Positions 37,585 to 46,692 of a stretch of 64,000 nt of DNA are shown piece after piece. The notes beneath the pieces are model-generated. The model did no database searches and had not been told where the DNA came from. It worked only from the letters and a program-made list of their open reading frames with translations. How positions within the stretch are numbered: the stretch's first letter is position 1; every line of letters begins with the position of its first letter. Made by a program: the position numbers and the translations under genes. Origin of the DNA: Vibrio sp. 14G-20 (GTDB lineage: Bacteria > Pseudomonadota > Gammaproteobacteria > Enterobacterales > Vibrionaceae); NCBI RefSeq assembly GCF_026241515.1, contig NZ_JAPHPW010000009.1, positions 62,001-126,000 on the forward strand, read 5' to 3'.

Positions 37585-38307
37585 ATGAAGCTAAGTAACC
37601 GACTGCAAACTCTCCATTCCCTTGTCAGCAATGACTACCAACATATTTGGGACTGTTGCTGTGATCACGGCTTCTTGGGTGTTCAATTGCTGTCGGATAA
37701 CAAATCGCCTCAAATTCACTTTGTCGATATTGTACCGTCTCTAATGTGTGAGCTTGAAGGCAAGCTAGCGCGCTACTTTCCACAAGATAATAAAGCCGAA
37801 CAAACGGTTACCAGCCAATGGCAAGTCTATTGTATGGATGTCGCCGCTATCCCTCTTGAGAAACATACTGGCAAACACCTAGTTATTATTGCGGGCGTCG
37901 GTGGTGATCTTACTCAAAAGCTCGTTGATGATATTCATCGTCAACACCCAGACAAAGCGATCGATTTCTTGCTTTGTCCGGTACATCAACAATTCGAGTT
38001 GAGAAGTCATTTAAAGGCGCTCAATTTTGGCCTTATTGATGAAGTGTTGATTGAAGAGAACCGTCGTTATTACGAGATTTTATTGGTGAGTAATAGCCGC
38101 GGTGATTCAGAAAAGACCCAAACCGTTAGCGAGATATCAAACGTGGGTGACAAGATCTGGACGCCGAGTTGTGATGAAAAAATGAAGGTATCTCAGCAGT
38201 ACAAAGCCAAAACGCTGCAGCACTACTTACGTATTCATCAAGGCCAAGAAAAGCAAGGTAAGCCTAGTGAAGTTAAACACATCATCGATGCGTACCAAGC
38301 CATTTAA
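37585..38307 (+). CDS. trmK: TrmK-like tRNA (adenine-N1)-methyltransferase
   Basis: 240 residues from MKLSNRLQTL, the family-typical start; a longer frame to 37381 runs through a terminator and the previous gene. SAM-binding motif I reads WDCCCDHGFLGVQLL (about 28-42) and motif IIAGVGGDLT follows at about 108. TrmK methylates A22 of tRNA in Gram-positives; gammaproteobacterial homologues are annotated the same way, with the substrate less certain. A charged C-terminal helical tail is present. Confidence 0.82.
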   Translation: MKLSNRLQTLHSLVSNDYQHIWDCCCDHGFLGVQLLSDNKSPQIHFVDIVPSLMCELEGKLARYFPQDNKAEQTVTSQWQVYCMDVAAIPLEKHTGKHLVIIAGVGGDLTQKLVDDIHRQHPDKAIDFLLCPVHQQFELRSHLKALNFGLIDEVLIEENRRYYEILLVSNSRGDSEKTQTVSEISNVGDKIWTPSCDEKMKVSQQYKAKTLQHYLRIHQGQEKQGKPSEVKHIIDAYQAI

Positions 38308-38356
38308 CAGTAGTAAGCACTAACTATCTCGCTTACTTCTGAAAAACCTAATTCAA

Positions 38357-38395
38357 TAAAAAAGCCGATAGTTCAATGAGCTATCGGCTTTTTTT
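38357..38395. terminator. Bidirectional terminator between trmK and the acyltransferase gene
   Basis: AAAAGCCGATAG / CTATCGGCTTTT with A and T runs on the two sides and a 9-nt loop. Confidence 0.9.
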
Positions 38396-38418
38396 AATGT
38401 TTTCATTTTGGTTTGAGC

Positions 38419-39363
38419 TTACTGCTCTTGTTTCTTATGAACCGCATCGGGCTCATCAATCGTTTCAACCTCACAGGGCGTATCAACCCCATAAACCGTA
38501 TCAAGATAGTCGTCCTTCTCTTTCCACGTGTTGTTTAACCAGCTGTGGAAGCGACGTTTAAATGCTTTATCTTCAAAGTAATTACCGTTTACGTTCTCAT
38601 CCATCGGGTGCAATTTAATACGCACCACCACCTTGGTCATTTTGCCTTTTAGCATATCTTCAAACGGAGAGACTTGGTTTTCAGGGTAAGCCAGAGTCAC
38701 ATCAACAATACCATCTAAGATTGGGCCCATTGCAGATAGAGCAAACGCCACACCGCCAGTTTTTGGCTTCAATAGGTGTCGGTAAGGGGTTTTCGCTGTC
38801 GCCAGTTTGTCGTGGTTAGCACGCGTTCCTTCCACAAAGTTAACCAATGTTGTCGGCGCTAGCTTGAACTTGGTACACGCCTTGTTGATGGCATCGAAAT
38901 CATCATTACGGCGCTCTGGGTTGCGTAACAAAAACTCGCGGGAGTGACGTCGCATGAACGGCATATCTAAGCCCCAGCAGGCCAAGCCAACAAAAGGCAC
39001 GTACAACAGTTCGTGCTTAAGGAAGAACTTAGTCATCGGCATCTTATCTTTCAAGATAGAAGACAAAATCACAATATCCGCCCAGCTCAGGTGATTAGAC
39101 ATCATCAAGTACCAGTGTTTGGTCGAGATGTCCTCTCCTCCTTCGACTTGCCATTCGATATCATTATTAATATTCAGCATCCAAAGATTGAGCGAAGCCC
39201 AACACCAAAATGTGAAGTTAGCGAGACGAGTACACGACTTTTGCACAACAGAGATTGGCAGGATCAGTTTGATGAGGCCAAAGAAGCTCACGGTAAACGC
39301 AGTCATTGCGGTATTGATGGTCACGAACAAGACGTTCAAGGCCATACGAAGATTATCAAGCAT
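38419..39363 (-). CDS. YihG-like PlsC-family acyltransferase
   Basis: 314 residues. An N-terminal hydrophobic segment (about 8-38), then the acyltransferase motif H91-X4-D96 in NHLSWADI, the FMRRHSRE block and the glycerol-phosphate-binding FVEGTR. Length and order match E. coli YihG (310), which acylates lysophosphatidic acid or related lipids and affects membrane fatty acids. The last 25 residues are acidic and variable. It is alone on the minus strand. Confidence 0.85.
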   Translation of the reverse strand: MLDNLRMALNVLFVTINTAMTAFTVSFFGLIKLILPISVVQKSCTRLANFTFWCWASLNLWMLNINNDIEWQVEGGEDISTKHWYLMMSNHLSWADIVILSSILKDKMPMTKFFLKHELLYVPFVGLACWGLDMPFMRRHSREFLLRNPERRNDDFDAINKACTKFKLAPTTLVNFVEGTRANHDKLATAKTPYRHLLKPKTGGVAFALSAMGPILDGIVDVTLAYPENQVSPFEDMLKGKMTKVVVRIKLHPMDENVNGNYFEDKAFKRRFHSWLNNTWKEKDDYLDTVYGVDTPCEVETIDEPDAVHKKQEQ

Positions 39364-39605
39364 AAAACACGGCTATATTGAGATCGAAAGCCGCCATTAT
39401 ACGCATCTGTAAATTATTCTCTTTAGTTATTAGTGCAATACTTCAGGGGTCAAACCACTCTGCTGCCTTTGCTAAAGCTCGGCTCTAGATCCCCCAAAAC
39501 AACGCACCACGCCAACAACAAGCACACATACGAGTCATTTAGACCAAATCAAGGAGTGGTCTTTTTGACACAATAGCAGTTAATTTCATCCGTAGATCTA
39601 GTATT

Positions 39606-39624
39606 GATAAGCATTCTCATTATT
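39606..39624. promoter_or_regulatory. Fur-box-like site before the Fpr-type reductase
   Basis: GATAAGCATTCTCATTATT agrees with the 19-bp Fur consensus GATAATGATAATCATTATC at 14 positions. It lies about 80 bp before the reductase start codon, consistent with iron control; not proven. Confidence 0.5.
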
Positions 39625-39702
39625 GGCATGCTACATGCAACTCCAAAGTGTAAATAGTTGAGTATCCTTAATGAGATAACTTCTCTTCTTAAAGGTGATG
39701 AT

Positions 39703-40506
39703 ATGACAGATATTCCTCATGGTTTGGTAACCGGAAAAGTCCTACGCAAGACAGAGTGGACAGATCAATTGTTCTCACTCCAAGTCAGTGCTCCTGTCTC
39801 CCCTTATCAGGCGGGTCAGTTTACTAAGCTCGGCTTACTCAATAGTGAGGATGAGTTTGTGAGACGTGCTTATTCCATGGTGAATGCGCCGGAACATGAG
39901 CAAGGTCATCAGCATCTAGAGTTTTTAATTATTAAGGATCAAAACGGTCAGCTCTCTCCTCAGCTTCATGAATTGAAGGCAGGCGATGAAATCTTTGTCG
40001 GCAAAGACCCAAGCGGCTTTATGACATTGGATGAGATCCCAGAGGCCGCCGACGATCTATGGATGCTTTCAACCGGAACCGCTGTGGGCCCATTTATCTC
40101 AATGCTCGAAAGCCTGTTGATAGAACAACAGGGCAACGTAGCTTTCAACAAAACAACGTCGTTCAACAACCTTGTGTTGGTTCACGCTGTAAGAACAGAG
40201 CAAGACCTCACGTATCAAGATCGAATCAATCAACTCGTTGAACACTTTCAGGGGAGACTCAAATATGTGCCAATTATTTCTAGAGAATCAGTCACCGGAA
40301 CTTTGCGCGGACGAATCCCAAGCTTGTTACTTGGAGGCGACCTTGAGCAAACCGCGTCTGTCGCTTTCAATCAAACCCGCAGTTTTTTCTACCTTTGTGG
40401 CAATCCGCAAATGGTTCGTGACACGAGCGAAGCACTAACTAGCTTGGGTTTCGAGAAGCACTTACGGAGAAAACCCGGCCAATTCAGCAGTGAGAACTAC
40501 TGGTAA
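39703..40506 (+). CDS. fpr: Ferredoxin/flavodoxin-NADP+ reductase, Fpr family
   Basis: 267 residues from the ATG after AAAGGTGAT. FAD-binding motif RRAYSMVNAP (about 54-63) and NADP-binding GTAVGPFISML are in the usual order, and the protein ends in ENYW, close to the aromatic C-terminus of bacterial FNRs. It reduces or reoxidises ferredoxin/flavodoxin. Compared with E. coli Fpr (248) it has two insertions carrying a similar sequence (VAFNKTTSF and VAFNQTRSF), an oddity. It is followed 62 bp later by a DUF1971 gene. A Fur-like box lies upstream. Confidence 0.88.
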   Translation: MTDIPHGLVTGKVLRKTEWTDQLFSLQVSAPVSPYQAGQFTKLGLLNSEDEFVRRAYSMVNAPEHEQGHQHLEFLIIKDQNGQLSPQLHELKAGDEIFVGKDPSGFMTLDEIPEAADDLWMLSTGTAVGPFISMLESLLIEQQGNVAFNKTTSFNNLVLVHAVRTEQDLTYQDRINQLVEHFQGRLKYVPIISRESVTGTLRGRIPSLLLGGDLEQTASVAFNQTRSFFYLCGNPQMVRDTSEALTSLGFEKHLRRKPGQFSSENYW

Positions 40507-40568
40507 AGATTGCTTATCTGCGACATAGAAGTACCCATTTCAAAGAACAGTTAGAGAAGAGGTTTTAT

Positions 40569-40901
40569 ATGAGTCATTTACGTATTCCGTCACACTGGAA
40601 AATTCAACGTTCCACACCCTTTTTTACCAAGGACAACATACCAACTGCGCTTCTCAATCATCACAATACCGCTGAGGGTGTATTCGGCCAGATCTGTGTA
40701 ATGGAAGGCACCGTCACCTTCTACGGTTTTGCCGATGCAGAAGCGACAGAACCAGAAAATGTTATCACAATCGAAGCAGGACAATTTGCCACCAGTCCAC
40801 CTCAATATTGGCATCGAGTGGAACTGAGTGACGACGCACAATTCAACATTAACTTCTGGTCAGAAAAAGAAACCAAGAAGATGTTCAACACTCGAAAGTA
40901 A
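40569..40901 (+). CDS. DUF1971 / YeaR-like cupin protein
   Basis: 110 residues matching the DUF1971 family (E. coli YeaR and the N-terminal part of some TehB proteins): IPSHWKIQRSTPFFTKDNIPTA, then HHNTAEGVFGQICVMEGTV and the PPQYWHRVEL cupin strand. The histidines could form a metal site. Its role is uncertain; YeaR is nitrate/nitric-oxide induced in E. coli. It probably shares a transcript with the reductase gene upstream. Confidence 0.83.
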   Translation: MSHLRIPSHWKIQRSTPFFTKDNIPTALLNHHNTAEGVFGQICVMEGTVTFYGFADAEATEPENVITIEAGQFATSPPQYWHRVELSDDAQFNINFWSEKETKKMFNTRK

Positions 40902-41065
40902 GATCCATTCGATATTGATGAACTTATAAGCAAGCTACTTCGTAATGTGATTTTTAATGTTCAATAAGTGAAGATAACGGACCCAATAACCATAGTAATT
41001 ACAATGACTAATGGTGATAGACAAGAGAAAAAAACTCTAGCACACTGAACAGAGTTATTAGTTTT

Positions 41066-41106
41066 AACCCCTTATCAAATAAACATAATTGGGGTTTCCA
41101 TTTTTT
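41066..41106 (+). terminator. Possible terminator or attenuator before ldhA
   Basis: AACCCC / GGGGTT with a 19-nt loop and a T run four bases after the stem. It ends 18 bp before the ldhA start codon, so it may end the DUF1971 transcript or sit in the ldhA leader. Confidence 0.5.
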
Positions 41107-41123
41107 AGGTAAGAGAGGAAGCC

Positions 41124-42116
41124 ATGCTCAACATTGCTTTTTTTAGCTCAAAATCATACGACGAAAAATCATTCAACCTTGCAAAAGGCGAACTCAACGC
41201 TGAGTTTCATTTCCATGATTTTCGCCTCACTACAACCACAGCGAAAATGGCACACGACAACGAAGTGGTGTGTGCATTTGTAAACGACGACCTATCGCGA
41301 GACGTGCTAGAAATTCTTGCACAAGGCGGCACCAAACTGATTGCAATGCGCTGTGCGGGTTTTGATAAAGTCGACCTAGACGCAGCCAAAGAGTTTGGCC
41401 TGCAAGTGGTGCGCGTTCCGGCTTATTCACCAGAATCGGTAGCAGAACACACAGTCGGCATGATGATGTGTTTGAACCGAAAACTACACAAAGCATACCA
41501 ACGCACTCGTGATGCGAACTTCTCCCTTGAAGGCTTGGTAGGCTTTAACTTCCACGGTAAAACCGTTGGTGTGATTGGTTCAGGTAAGATTGGCTTAGCA
41601 ACAATGCGCATTCTGAAAGGTTTGGGCATGAACATCCTATGCTACGACCCATATCCAAACCCATTAGCCGTTGAACTAGGTGCTAAATACGTTGAACTGG
41701 ATGAGCTTTATCAAGAGTCTGACGTGATTTCTCTGCACTGCCCTATGAGTAAAGAGAACTACCACCTGTTAGATGCGACTGCATTTGAGAAAATGAAAGA
41801 TGGCGTGATGATCGTTAACACCAGTCGTGGTGAACTGCTGGATTCAACCGCAGCAATTGAAGCGCTGAAACAGAGCAAGATCGGTGCACTTGGCCTTGAT
41901 GTTTACGACAACGAGAAAGAGCTTTTCTTCCAAGACAAGTCTAACGATGTGATTGTCGATGATGTATTCCGTCGTCTATCTGCTTGTCATAACGTGCTGT
42001 TCACTGGTCACCAAGCCTTCTTAACCAAAGATGCTCTGTTCAACATTGCCAATACAACACTCACCAGCGTCGATGCCTTTTTCACAGGCAACACCAGCGG
42101 CAACGAACTCGTTTAA
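41124..42116 (+). CDS. ldhA: Fermentative D-lactate dehydrogenase
   Basis: 330 residues, same length as E. coli LdhA (329). D-2-hydroxyacid dehydrogenase family: NAD-binding GVIGSGKIG at about 150-158, active-site Arg in NTSRGELLD, Glu in the GLDVYDNEKE region and catalytic His in TGHQAFLT. It reduces pyruvate to D-lactate in the cytoplasm with NADH under anaerobic conditions. It has its own terminator. A ribosome site (AGAGAGGAAG) precedes the ATG. Confidence 0.93.
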   Translation: MLNIAFFSSKSYDEKSFNLAKGELNAEFHFHDFRLTTTTAKMAHDNEVVCAFVNDDLSRDVLEILAQGGTKLIAMRCAGFDKVDLDAAKEFGLQVVRVPAYSPESVAEHTVGMMMCLNRKLHKAYQRTRDANFSLEGLVGFNFHGKTVGVIGSGKIGLATMRILKGLGMNILCYDPYPNPLAVELGAKYVELDELYQESDVISLHCPMSKENYHLLDATAFEKMKDGVMIVNTSRGELLDSTAAIEALKQSKIGALGLDVYDNEKELFFQDKSNDVIVDDVFRRLSACHNVLFTGHQAFLTKDALFNIANTTLTSVDAFFTGNTSGNELV

Positions 42117-42171
42117 ACGTTGATTGAGTTAATAGCAGACTGAGTTACAAACAAACTAACTCTACAAATAC

Positions 42172-42207
42172 AAAGCCACGCTATTCTTAAGTGAACAGCG
42201 TGGCTTT
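42172..42207. terminator. ldhA terminator, usable in both directions
   Basis: AAAGCCACGCT / AGCGTGGCTTT perfect 11-bp stem, loop of 14. It lies between the converging ldhA and patatin genes. The flanking T/A tracts are short. Confidence 0.75.
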
Positions 42208-42236
42208 GTCGTTTATCCAGTACTCTAAAACCGTCC

Positions 42237-43109
42237 CTAGACGCAGAAATGACAATCTTCGGTGTCTAAACCATACACGCCTTTTCGAATCGCAAGGTGC
42301 TCTTCACCAGCTTTTACGCCCATCTCATAACCTGCATTCAGAGTGCTTTTATCCATAGTTAAACGCTTCACTGCGAAGGCTTCTGGCGGCGCTATCACCT
42401 TGATGGTCGCATCTTTTGGTGGATTACGAATGAACTCCAAAGATTGGTTGTAGTTTTCAGCACGTACCGCCATCGACTCAGCAATATTTGGAAATTTCTT
42501 TAGTAGTTTTTTCAGCATCCATTGGTGCTTTTGAGGCTTCATTCGGTAACTCAAAGGATGAGAAAGAATCACCGTAATATCGCGTGCACCACGACGGTAT
42601 GCTTCGCGAACCGGAATCGAATCCGCGACACCACCATCGGTATAACAACCGCCAGAGAAGCACGGAGTTTCACGGTAAGCGATAGGTAAAGCCGTTGTTG
42701 CTTCAACCACATTAGAAAGGTTTTCTGACTTGATATGATAGTAGTCTGCACTGCCCGTATCGACATTTGTGACAGCAGCAATGAGTGGGATACTTGAAAA
42801 CAGCTCACCACAATCGAGCGGATAACGCTGATTGGATTCGTTCCATAACCATTTAACGTCCACTAAGTTACCACCTTTAGCAAAACGAGCAGGGTTAAAG
42901 AAGGTCTTATCCGTAGCCATCGTGGTGATCACATCATAACTGCGTTTTGGTGCATGAGATAAGTAACCAACCAGATTCGACACACCCGCAGATACACCTA
43001 TGGCAAAGTCATAAGGACGGAAATCGTCTTGCATAAAGGCGTCCAAAACTCCGGCAGCGAAGATGCCTCTCATTGCCCCACCTTCAACGATTAATGCGCT
43101 TTTACTCAT
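42237..43109 (-). CDS. Patatin-like phospholipase
   Basis: 290 residues from MSKSALIVEGG; an upstream in-frame ATG adds 27 residues without family support. The oxyanion motif GGAMRG (10-15), nucleophile S40 in GVSAG, and D158 in the DGG motif make a complete Ser-Asp dyad. Cytoplasmic patatins of this YjjU/RssA-like type hydrolyse acyl esters; natural substrate unknown. There is no signal peptide. Cysteines near the end (DCHFCV) are a small oddity. Confidence 0.88.
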   Translation of the reverse strand: MSKSALIVEGGAMRGIFAAGVLDAFMQDDFRPYDFAIGVSAGVSNLVGYLSHAPKRSYDVITTMATDKTFFNPARFAKGGNLVDVKWLWNESNQRYPLDCGELFSSIPLIAAVTNVDTGSADYYHIKSENLSNVVEATTALPIAYRETPCFSGGCYTDGGVADSIPVREAYRRGARDITVILSHPLSYRMKPQKHQWMLKKLLKKFPNIAESMAVRAENYNQSLEFIRNPPKDATIKVIAPPEAFAVKRLTMDKSTLNAGYEMGVKAGEEHLAIRKGVYGLDTEDCHFCV

Positions 43110-43293
43110 CTCAAACTCTATTACTTTATAAACTGATAGCCGTAGAATAATCCCGTCCATCTTATAAAGATAATGGGATAGATTTATCAATTCGATAGGT
43201 AAAAGCTATCAATAGAAAAGACGAGATATTTCAAGCAATTGACGTGACTGACACGGTACTCCTAATACATATCCCTTATTACACAGCGCGATC

Positions 43294-43329
43294 AAAAAAG
43301 GCCATTGAGTAATTCACTCAACGGCCTTT
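43294..43329 (-). terminator. katA terminator
   Basis: On the minus strand AAAGGCC-(G)TTGAGT / ACTCAA(T)GGCCTTT forms a long stem with one mismatched pair, followed by six T. Confidence 0.85.
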
Positions 43330-43353
43330 CATTTAACTAATCAAGCTTATTGA

Positions 43354-44805
43354 TTACGACTTAAATTCGCTTACATCGATTTCAAGCAGTTTACCAATGC
43401 CTTCACCGTATGCTGGGTCGGCTTTGTAACAGTGTCTTAGGTGACGCAGTTGAATCTCTTTAGGTACGCCGCCTAGGTTACGAGCTGTGTTATCAAACAG
43501 AATCGCTTGCTTTTCTGGTGTCATCAGACGGAATAGGTCACCCGGTTGTGAGAAGTAATCTTCATCTTCGCGGTGATCCCAGTGCGCTGCTGCACCATCC
43601 AAGTTCAATGCTGGTTCTGCAAAGTCTGGCTGCTCTGCCCATTGGCCTTCGTTGTTTGGCTCATAACCTAGTGTGCTACCAAAGTTACCGTCAACACGCA
43701 TTGCGCCATCACGGTGATAGCTGTGTACAGGGCAACGAGGTGCGTTCACTGGGATATGCTGATGGTTAACACCTAAACGGTAGCGCTGTGCATCACCGTA
43801 AGCAAACAAGCGACCTTGTAGCATCTTGTCTGGTGAGAAACTGATACCCGGTACCACGTTTGCAGGGTTGAATGCAGACTGCTCAACTTCAGCGAAGAAG
43901 TTTTGTGGGTTACGGTTCAATTCAAACTCACCCACTTCAATCAATGGATAATCTGCGTGTGGCCAGATCTTAGTTAGATCGAATGGGTTGTATGGTACTT
44001 TCGCCGCATCCGCTTCTGGCATCACTTGTACTTTCAGTGTCCATTTAGGGAAGTCTTGGTTATCGATGCTGTCTAGCAGATCACGTTGGTGACTTTCGCG
44101 GTCATCGCCGATCACTTGTGCCGCTTCTGCATCAGACAAGTTCTTAATACCTTGCTGAGATTTGAAGTGGAATTTAACCCAGAAACGTTCGTTATCTGCG
44201 TTAATAAAGCTGAATGTATGGCTACCAAAACCGTGCATATGGCGGTAAGTCGCAGGGATACCACGATCACTCATCACGATGGTGATTTGGTGAAGCGCTT
44301 CAGGTAGAGAGGTCCAGAAGTCCCAGTTGTTCTTCGCGCTGCGCATGTTAGTGCGTGGGTCGCGTTTCACCGCATGGTTTAGATCTGGGAATTTAAGAGG
44401 GTCACGTAAGAAGAACACGGGCGTGTTGTTACCCACCATGTCCCAGTTACCTTCTTCGGTATAGAACTTCAATGCAAAACCACGAATATCACGCTCTGCA
44501 TCAGCCGCGCCACGCTCGCCCGCTACTGTCGTAAAACGTGCAAACAAGTCGGTTTTTTTACCCACTTCAGAGAACAGTTTTGCCTTGGTGTACTTTGTGA
44601 TGTCGTGTGTAACGGTAAATGTGCCATAAGCACCTGAGCCTTTCGCGTGCATACGACGCTCTGGAATCACTTCGCGGTCAAAGTGAGCCAATTTCTCCAA
44701 AAACCAAACATCTTGAAGAAGTTGTGGGCCACGTTTGCCCGCAGTTTGAACATTCTGGTTATGAGCAACAGGACAACCCGCAGCTGTAGTTAGTTTTTTA
44801 CTCAT
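43354..44805 (-). CDS. katA: Small-subunit haem catalase
   Basis: 483 residues, clade 3 catalase, decomposing hydrogen peroxide in the cytoplasm. Active-site H53 in [12 protein letters not shown], the [11 protein letters not shown] block, and the haem-ligating Tyr in [14 protein letters not shown] (about 340) are all present. Two adjacent ATGs (44808 and 44805) follow AAGGAATTG; the second gives [10 protein letters not shown] and the better spacing. The 288-bp upstream region is A+T-rich; I could not define an OxyR site. The gene stands alone. Confidence 0.95.
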   Translation of the reverse strand: MSKKLTTAAGCPVAHNQNVQTAGKRGPQLLQDVWFLEKLAHFDREVIPERRMHAKGSGAYGTFTVTHDITKYTKAKLFSEVGKKTDLFARFTTVAGERGAADAERDIRGFALKFYTEEGNWDMVGNNTPVFFLRDPLKFPDLNHAVKRDPRTNMRSAKNNWDFWTSLPEALHQITIVMSDRGIPATYRHMHGFGSHTFSFINADNERFWVKFHFKSQQGIKNLSDAEAAQVIGDDRESHQRDLLDSIDNQDFPKWTLKVQVMPEADAAKVPYNPFDLTKIWPHADYPLIEVGEFELNRNPQNFFAEVEQSAFNPANVVPGISFSPDKMLQGRLFAYGDAQRYRLGVNHQHIPVNAPRCPVHSYHRDGAMRVDGNFGSTLGYEPNNEGQWAEQPDFAEPALNLDGAAAHWDHREDEDYFSQPGDLFRLMTPEKQAILFDNTARNLGGVPKEIQLRHLRHCYKADPAYGEGIGKLLEIDVSEFKS

Positions 44806-45093
44806 CATCAATTCCTTATTACCATTTAGGTACAGCATCTTTGCTGCACCTTCGCTTCTGTATGGTGGTTATTCATCACACAAAACCACGCAGCAATTAA
44901 GGATATAGAATAAGCCCGACTCAAAGTAAAATATAATCGTTTGTAATTATCGTTATCATGGATAAAACCTATCGAATTAATGATCTAAATCATAATCATT
45001 CAATATTGATAATAATATTTAGAATATAATAATCAGAAACTTACATGACTTCATGAACTAGTTCTAAGGTTCTCCCTTTCTCATCATAACTCA

Positions 45094-46266
45094 CTAATTT
45101 TGCGATATTTTGTGACCTAACCGTAAAGTCGCAGCGATATTTCTTGCTGTTCTCGTTAAGTTAAGCTCTGCCTCTTGTAATACTTTTTCTAAAGTTTGTG
45201 GCGATCTTACCGTCCCGAACAAACTGCTCATTTCACCATATAAGGCTTCGACTTCAGTACCTAATGACCCGGCAATCCCTATAGTCGGAATATCTTGCAA
45301 GCTCGCACGTTTAGCAATGCCAAAAGGTGTTTTTCCTTGCAGAGTTTGGTTGTCCATTTGCCCTTCACCGGTAATCACAAGATCTGCGCCCTTTAACACT
45401 TCATCGGCTTGTAAAACATCGAGCACCATCTCAATACCAGGTTTAATCTGCATATTGAATAGCAAACCTAGCCCCATCGGCGTGCCACCAGCCGCGCCAT
45501 AACCCGTGCGCTTGTGTACGGGTTCATCGCCACTAACACAACCTTGCGCTTCAGCGACTTGAGCAAAATTCGCAAGCGCACTATCAAGCTTCACAACTTG
45601 TTCTGGGCTTGCGCCTTTTTGTGGGCCGAATATATGGCTCGCACCATTTTCACCACACAGCGGATTATCGACATCACACGCGACAATCAATTCGATATCC
45701 GCACAGCGTGAATCTAGACCTGTTAGGTCAATAGATGCTAACTCCGCTAACGCAGCACCACCTCGGCTAAGCTCTTGCCCTGCATTATCTAACAGTCTCC
45801 CACCTAACGCTTGAACAATACCCGCTCCACCATCGTTGGTCGCACTGCCGCCTAATCCTAGGATGATGGTTTGAGCACCCTGTTCTATCGCTTCTAATAT
45901 CAGTTGCCCAGTACCGAAAGAAGAAGTAACTAAAGGGTCACGCTGGTCTGGCGTTAGTAAATCCAATCCAGATGCGGCAGCAATTTCAATCAGTGCAGTT
46001 TTGTTAGGATTACGCTCTGACGGTTCAAGCATTGCCCATTCTGCGTTTACAAGTTCACCCAGTGGCCCTTCTACTTGGTGGGTTCGCTTCTGCCCCACTA
46101 AACCTTGCAGCAACACATCGACAGTACCTTCACCGCCATCGGCTAAAGGCAAGGTCACATAGTCAGCGTCAGGGAAGATTTCACGAAAGCCCTTTTCAAT
46201 ACACGCCGCCACCGATACCGCCGATAAAGATTCTTTAAACGAGTCTGGTGCAATAACAATTTTCAT
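45094..46266 (-). CDS. garK: Glycerate kinase (GarK/GlxK family)
   Basis: 390 residues from MKIVIAPDSFKESLS, the family-typical start; an ATG five codons earlier is not supported. Motifs PLADGGEGTVD, GLGGSATNDGG and GEGQMDNQT are diagnostic. It phosphorylates D-glycerate to 2-phosphoglycerate, linking sugar-acid catabolism to glycolysis. It is divergent from the diketogulonate operon, so shared control through the 426-bp intergenic region is plausible. GarK and GlxK cannot be separated by eye. Confidence 0.9.
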   Translation of the reverse strand: MKIVIAPDSFKESLSAVSVAACIEKGFREIFPDADYVTLPLADGGEGTVDVLLQGLVGQKRTHQVEGPLGELVNAEWAMLEPSERNPNKTALIEIAAASGLDLLTPDQRDPLVTSSFGTGQLILEAIEQGAQTIILGLGGSATNDGGAGIVQALGGRLLDNAGQELSRGGAALAELASIDLTGLDSRCADIELIVACDVDNPLCGENGASHIFGPQKGASPEQVVKLDSALANFAQVAEAQGCVSGDEPVHKRTGYGAAGGTPMGLGLLFNMQIKPGIEMVLDVLQADEVLKGADLVITGEGQMDNQTLQGKTPFGIAKRASLQDIPTIGIAGSLGTEVEALYGEMSSLFGTVRSPQTLEKVLQEAELNLTRTARNIAATLRLGHKISQN

Positions 46267-46692
46267 AGAAGTTGGCTCCAAAACTTAACGAGATCTACCA
46301 AGAAATAATTCCAAAACAACAAAACCACTATATAGAAGACAGCTCAACTGTGCGTATTTCGCTCTCTGAATTTGACCACTCCCTCAGATTTCAGCGCCAC
46401 TATTTTATATTCAGTAAAGTTACTGTTTGCTCGAATTCCATAATTTGACAAATTTATTCCCGCGAAATTATCGAATTTCATTCGATTTAGTCTTAGAAAC
46501 CAGATCCTGAACACGCTTTTTGTTTCGCATTGCGGAATTATAGAATCTTTTTTTCCCGTTTTTTAACCGCTTAACACTTATTAGAGAAAAACTTAATAAG
46601 GAAATATTTCGCAACTTTGCTCACAGAATATTTTCGGAATAACAACAATAATTCATTCCGCATTATGGAATTTAACTTATCGGAGAGCACTG
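46267..46692. promoter_or_regulatory. Divergent promoter region with repeated GGAAT operators
   Basis: 426 bp between garK and yiaK. The 11-mer AATTCCATAAT at 46434-46444 recurs inverted as ATTATGGAATT at 46662-46672. The second lies in the dyad ATTCC-N7-GGAAT (46655-46671), only about 20 bp before the yiaK start. Related sequences (GCGGAATTATAG near 46532, TTCGGAATAAC near 46633) are also present. IclR-family YiaJ is known to bind A+T-rich dyads with TGGAAT-type half sites, so these are good operator candidates. Confidence 0.55.

Noticed and set aside
44806-45093. OxyR or Fur site before katA
   Set aside because: The region is A+T-rich with partial matches only; no site fits a consensus well enough.
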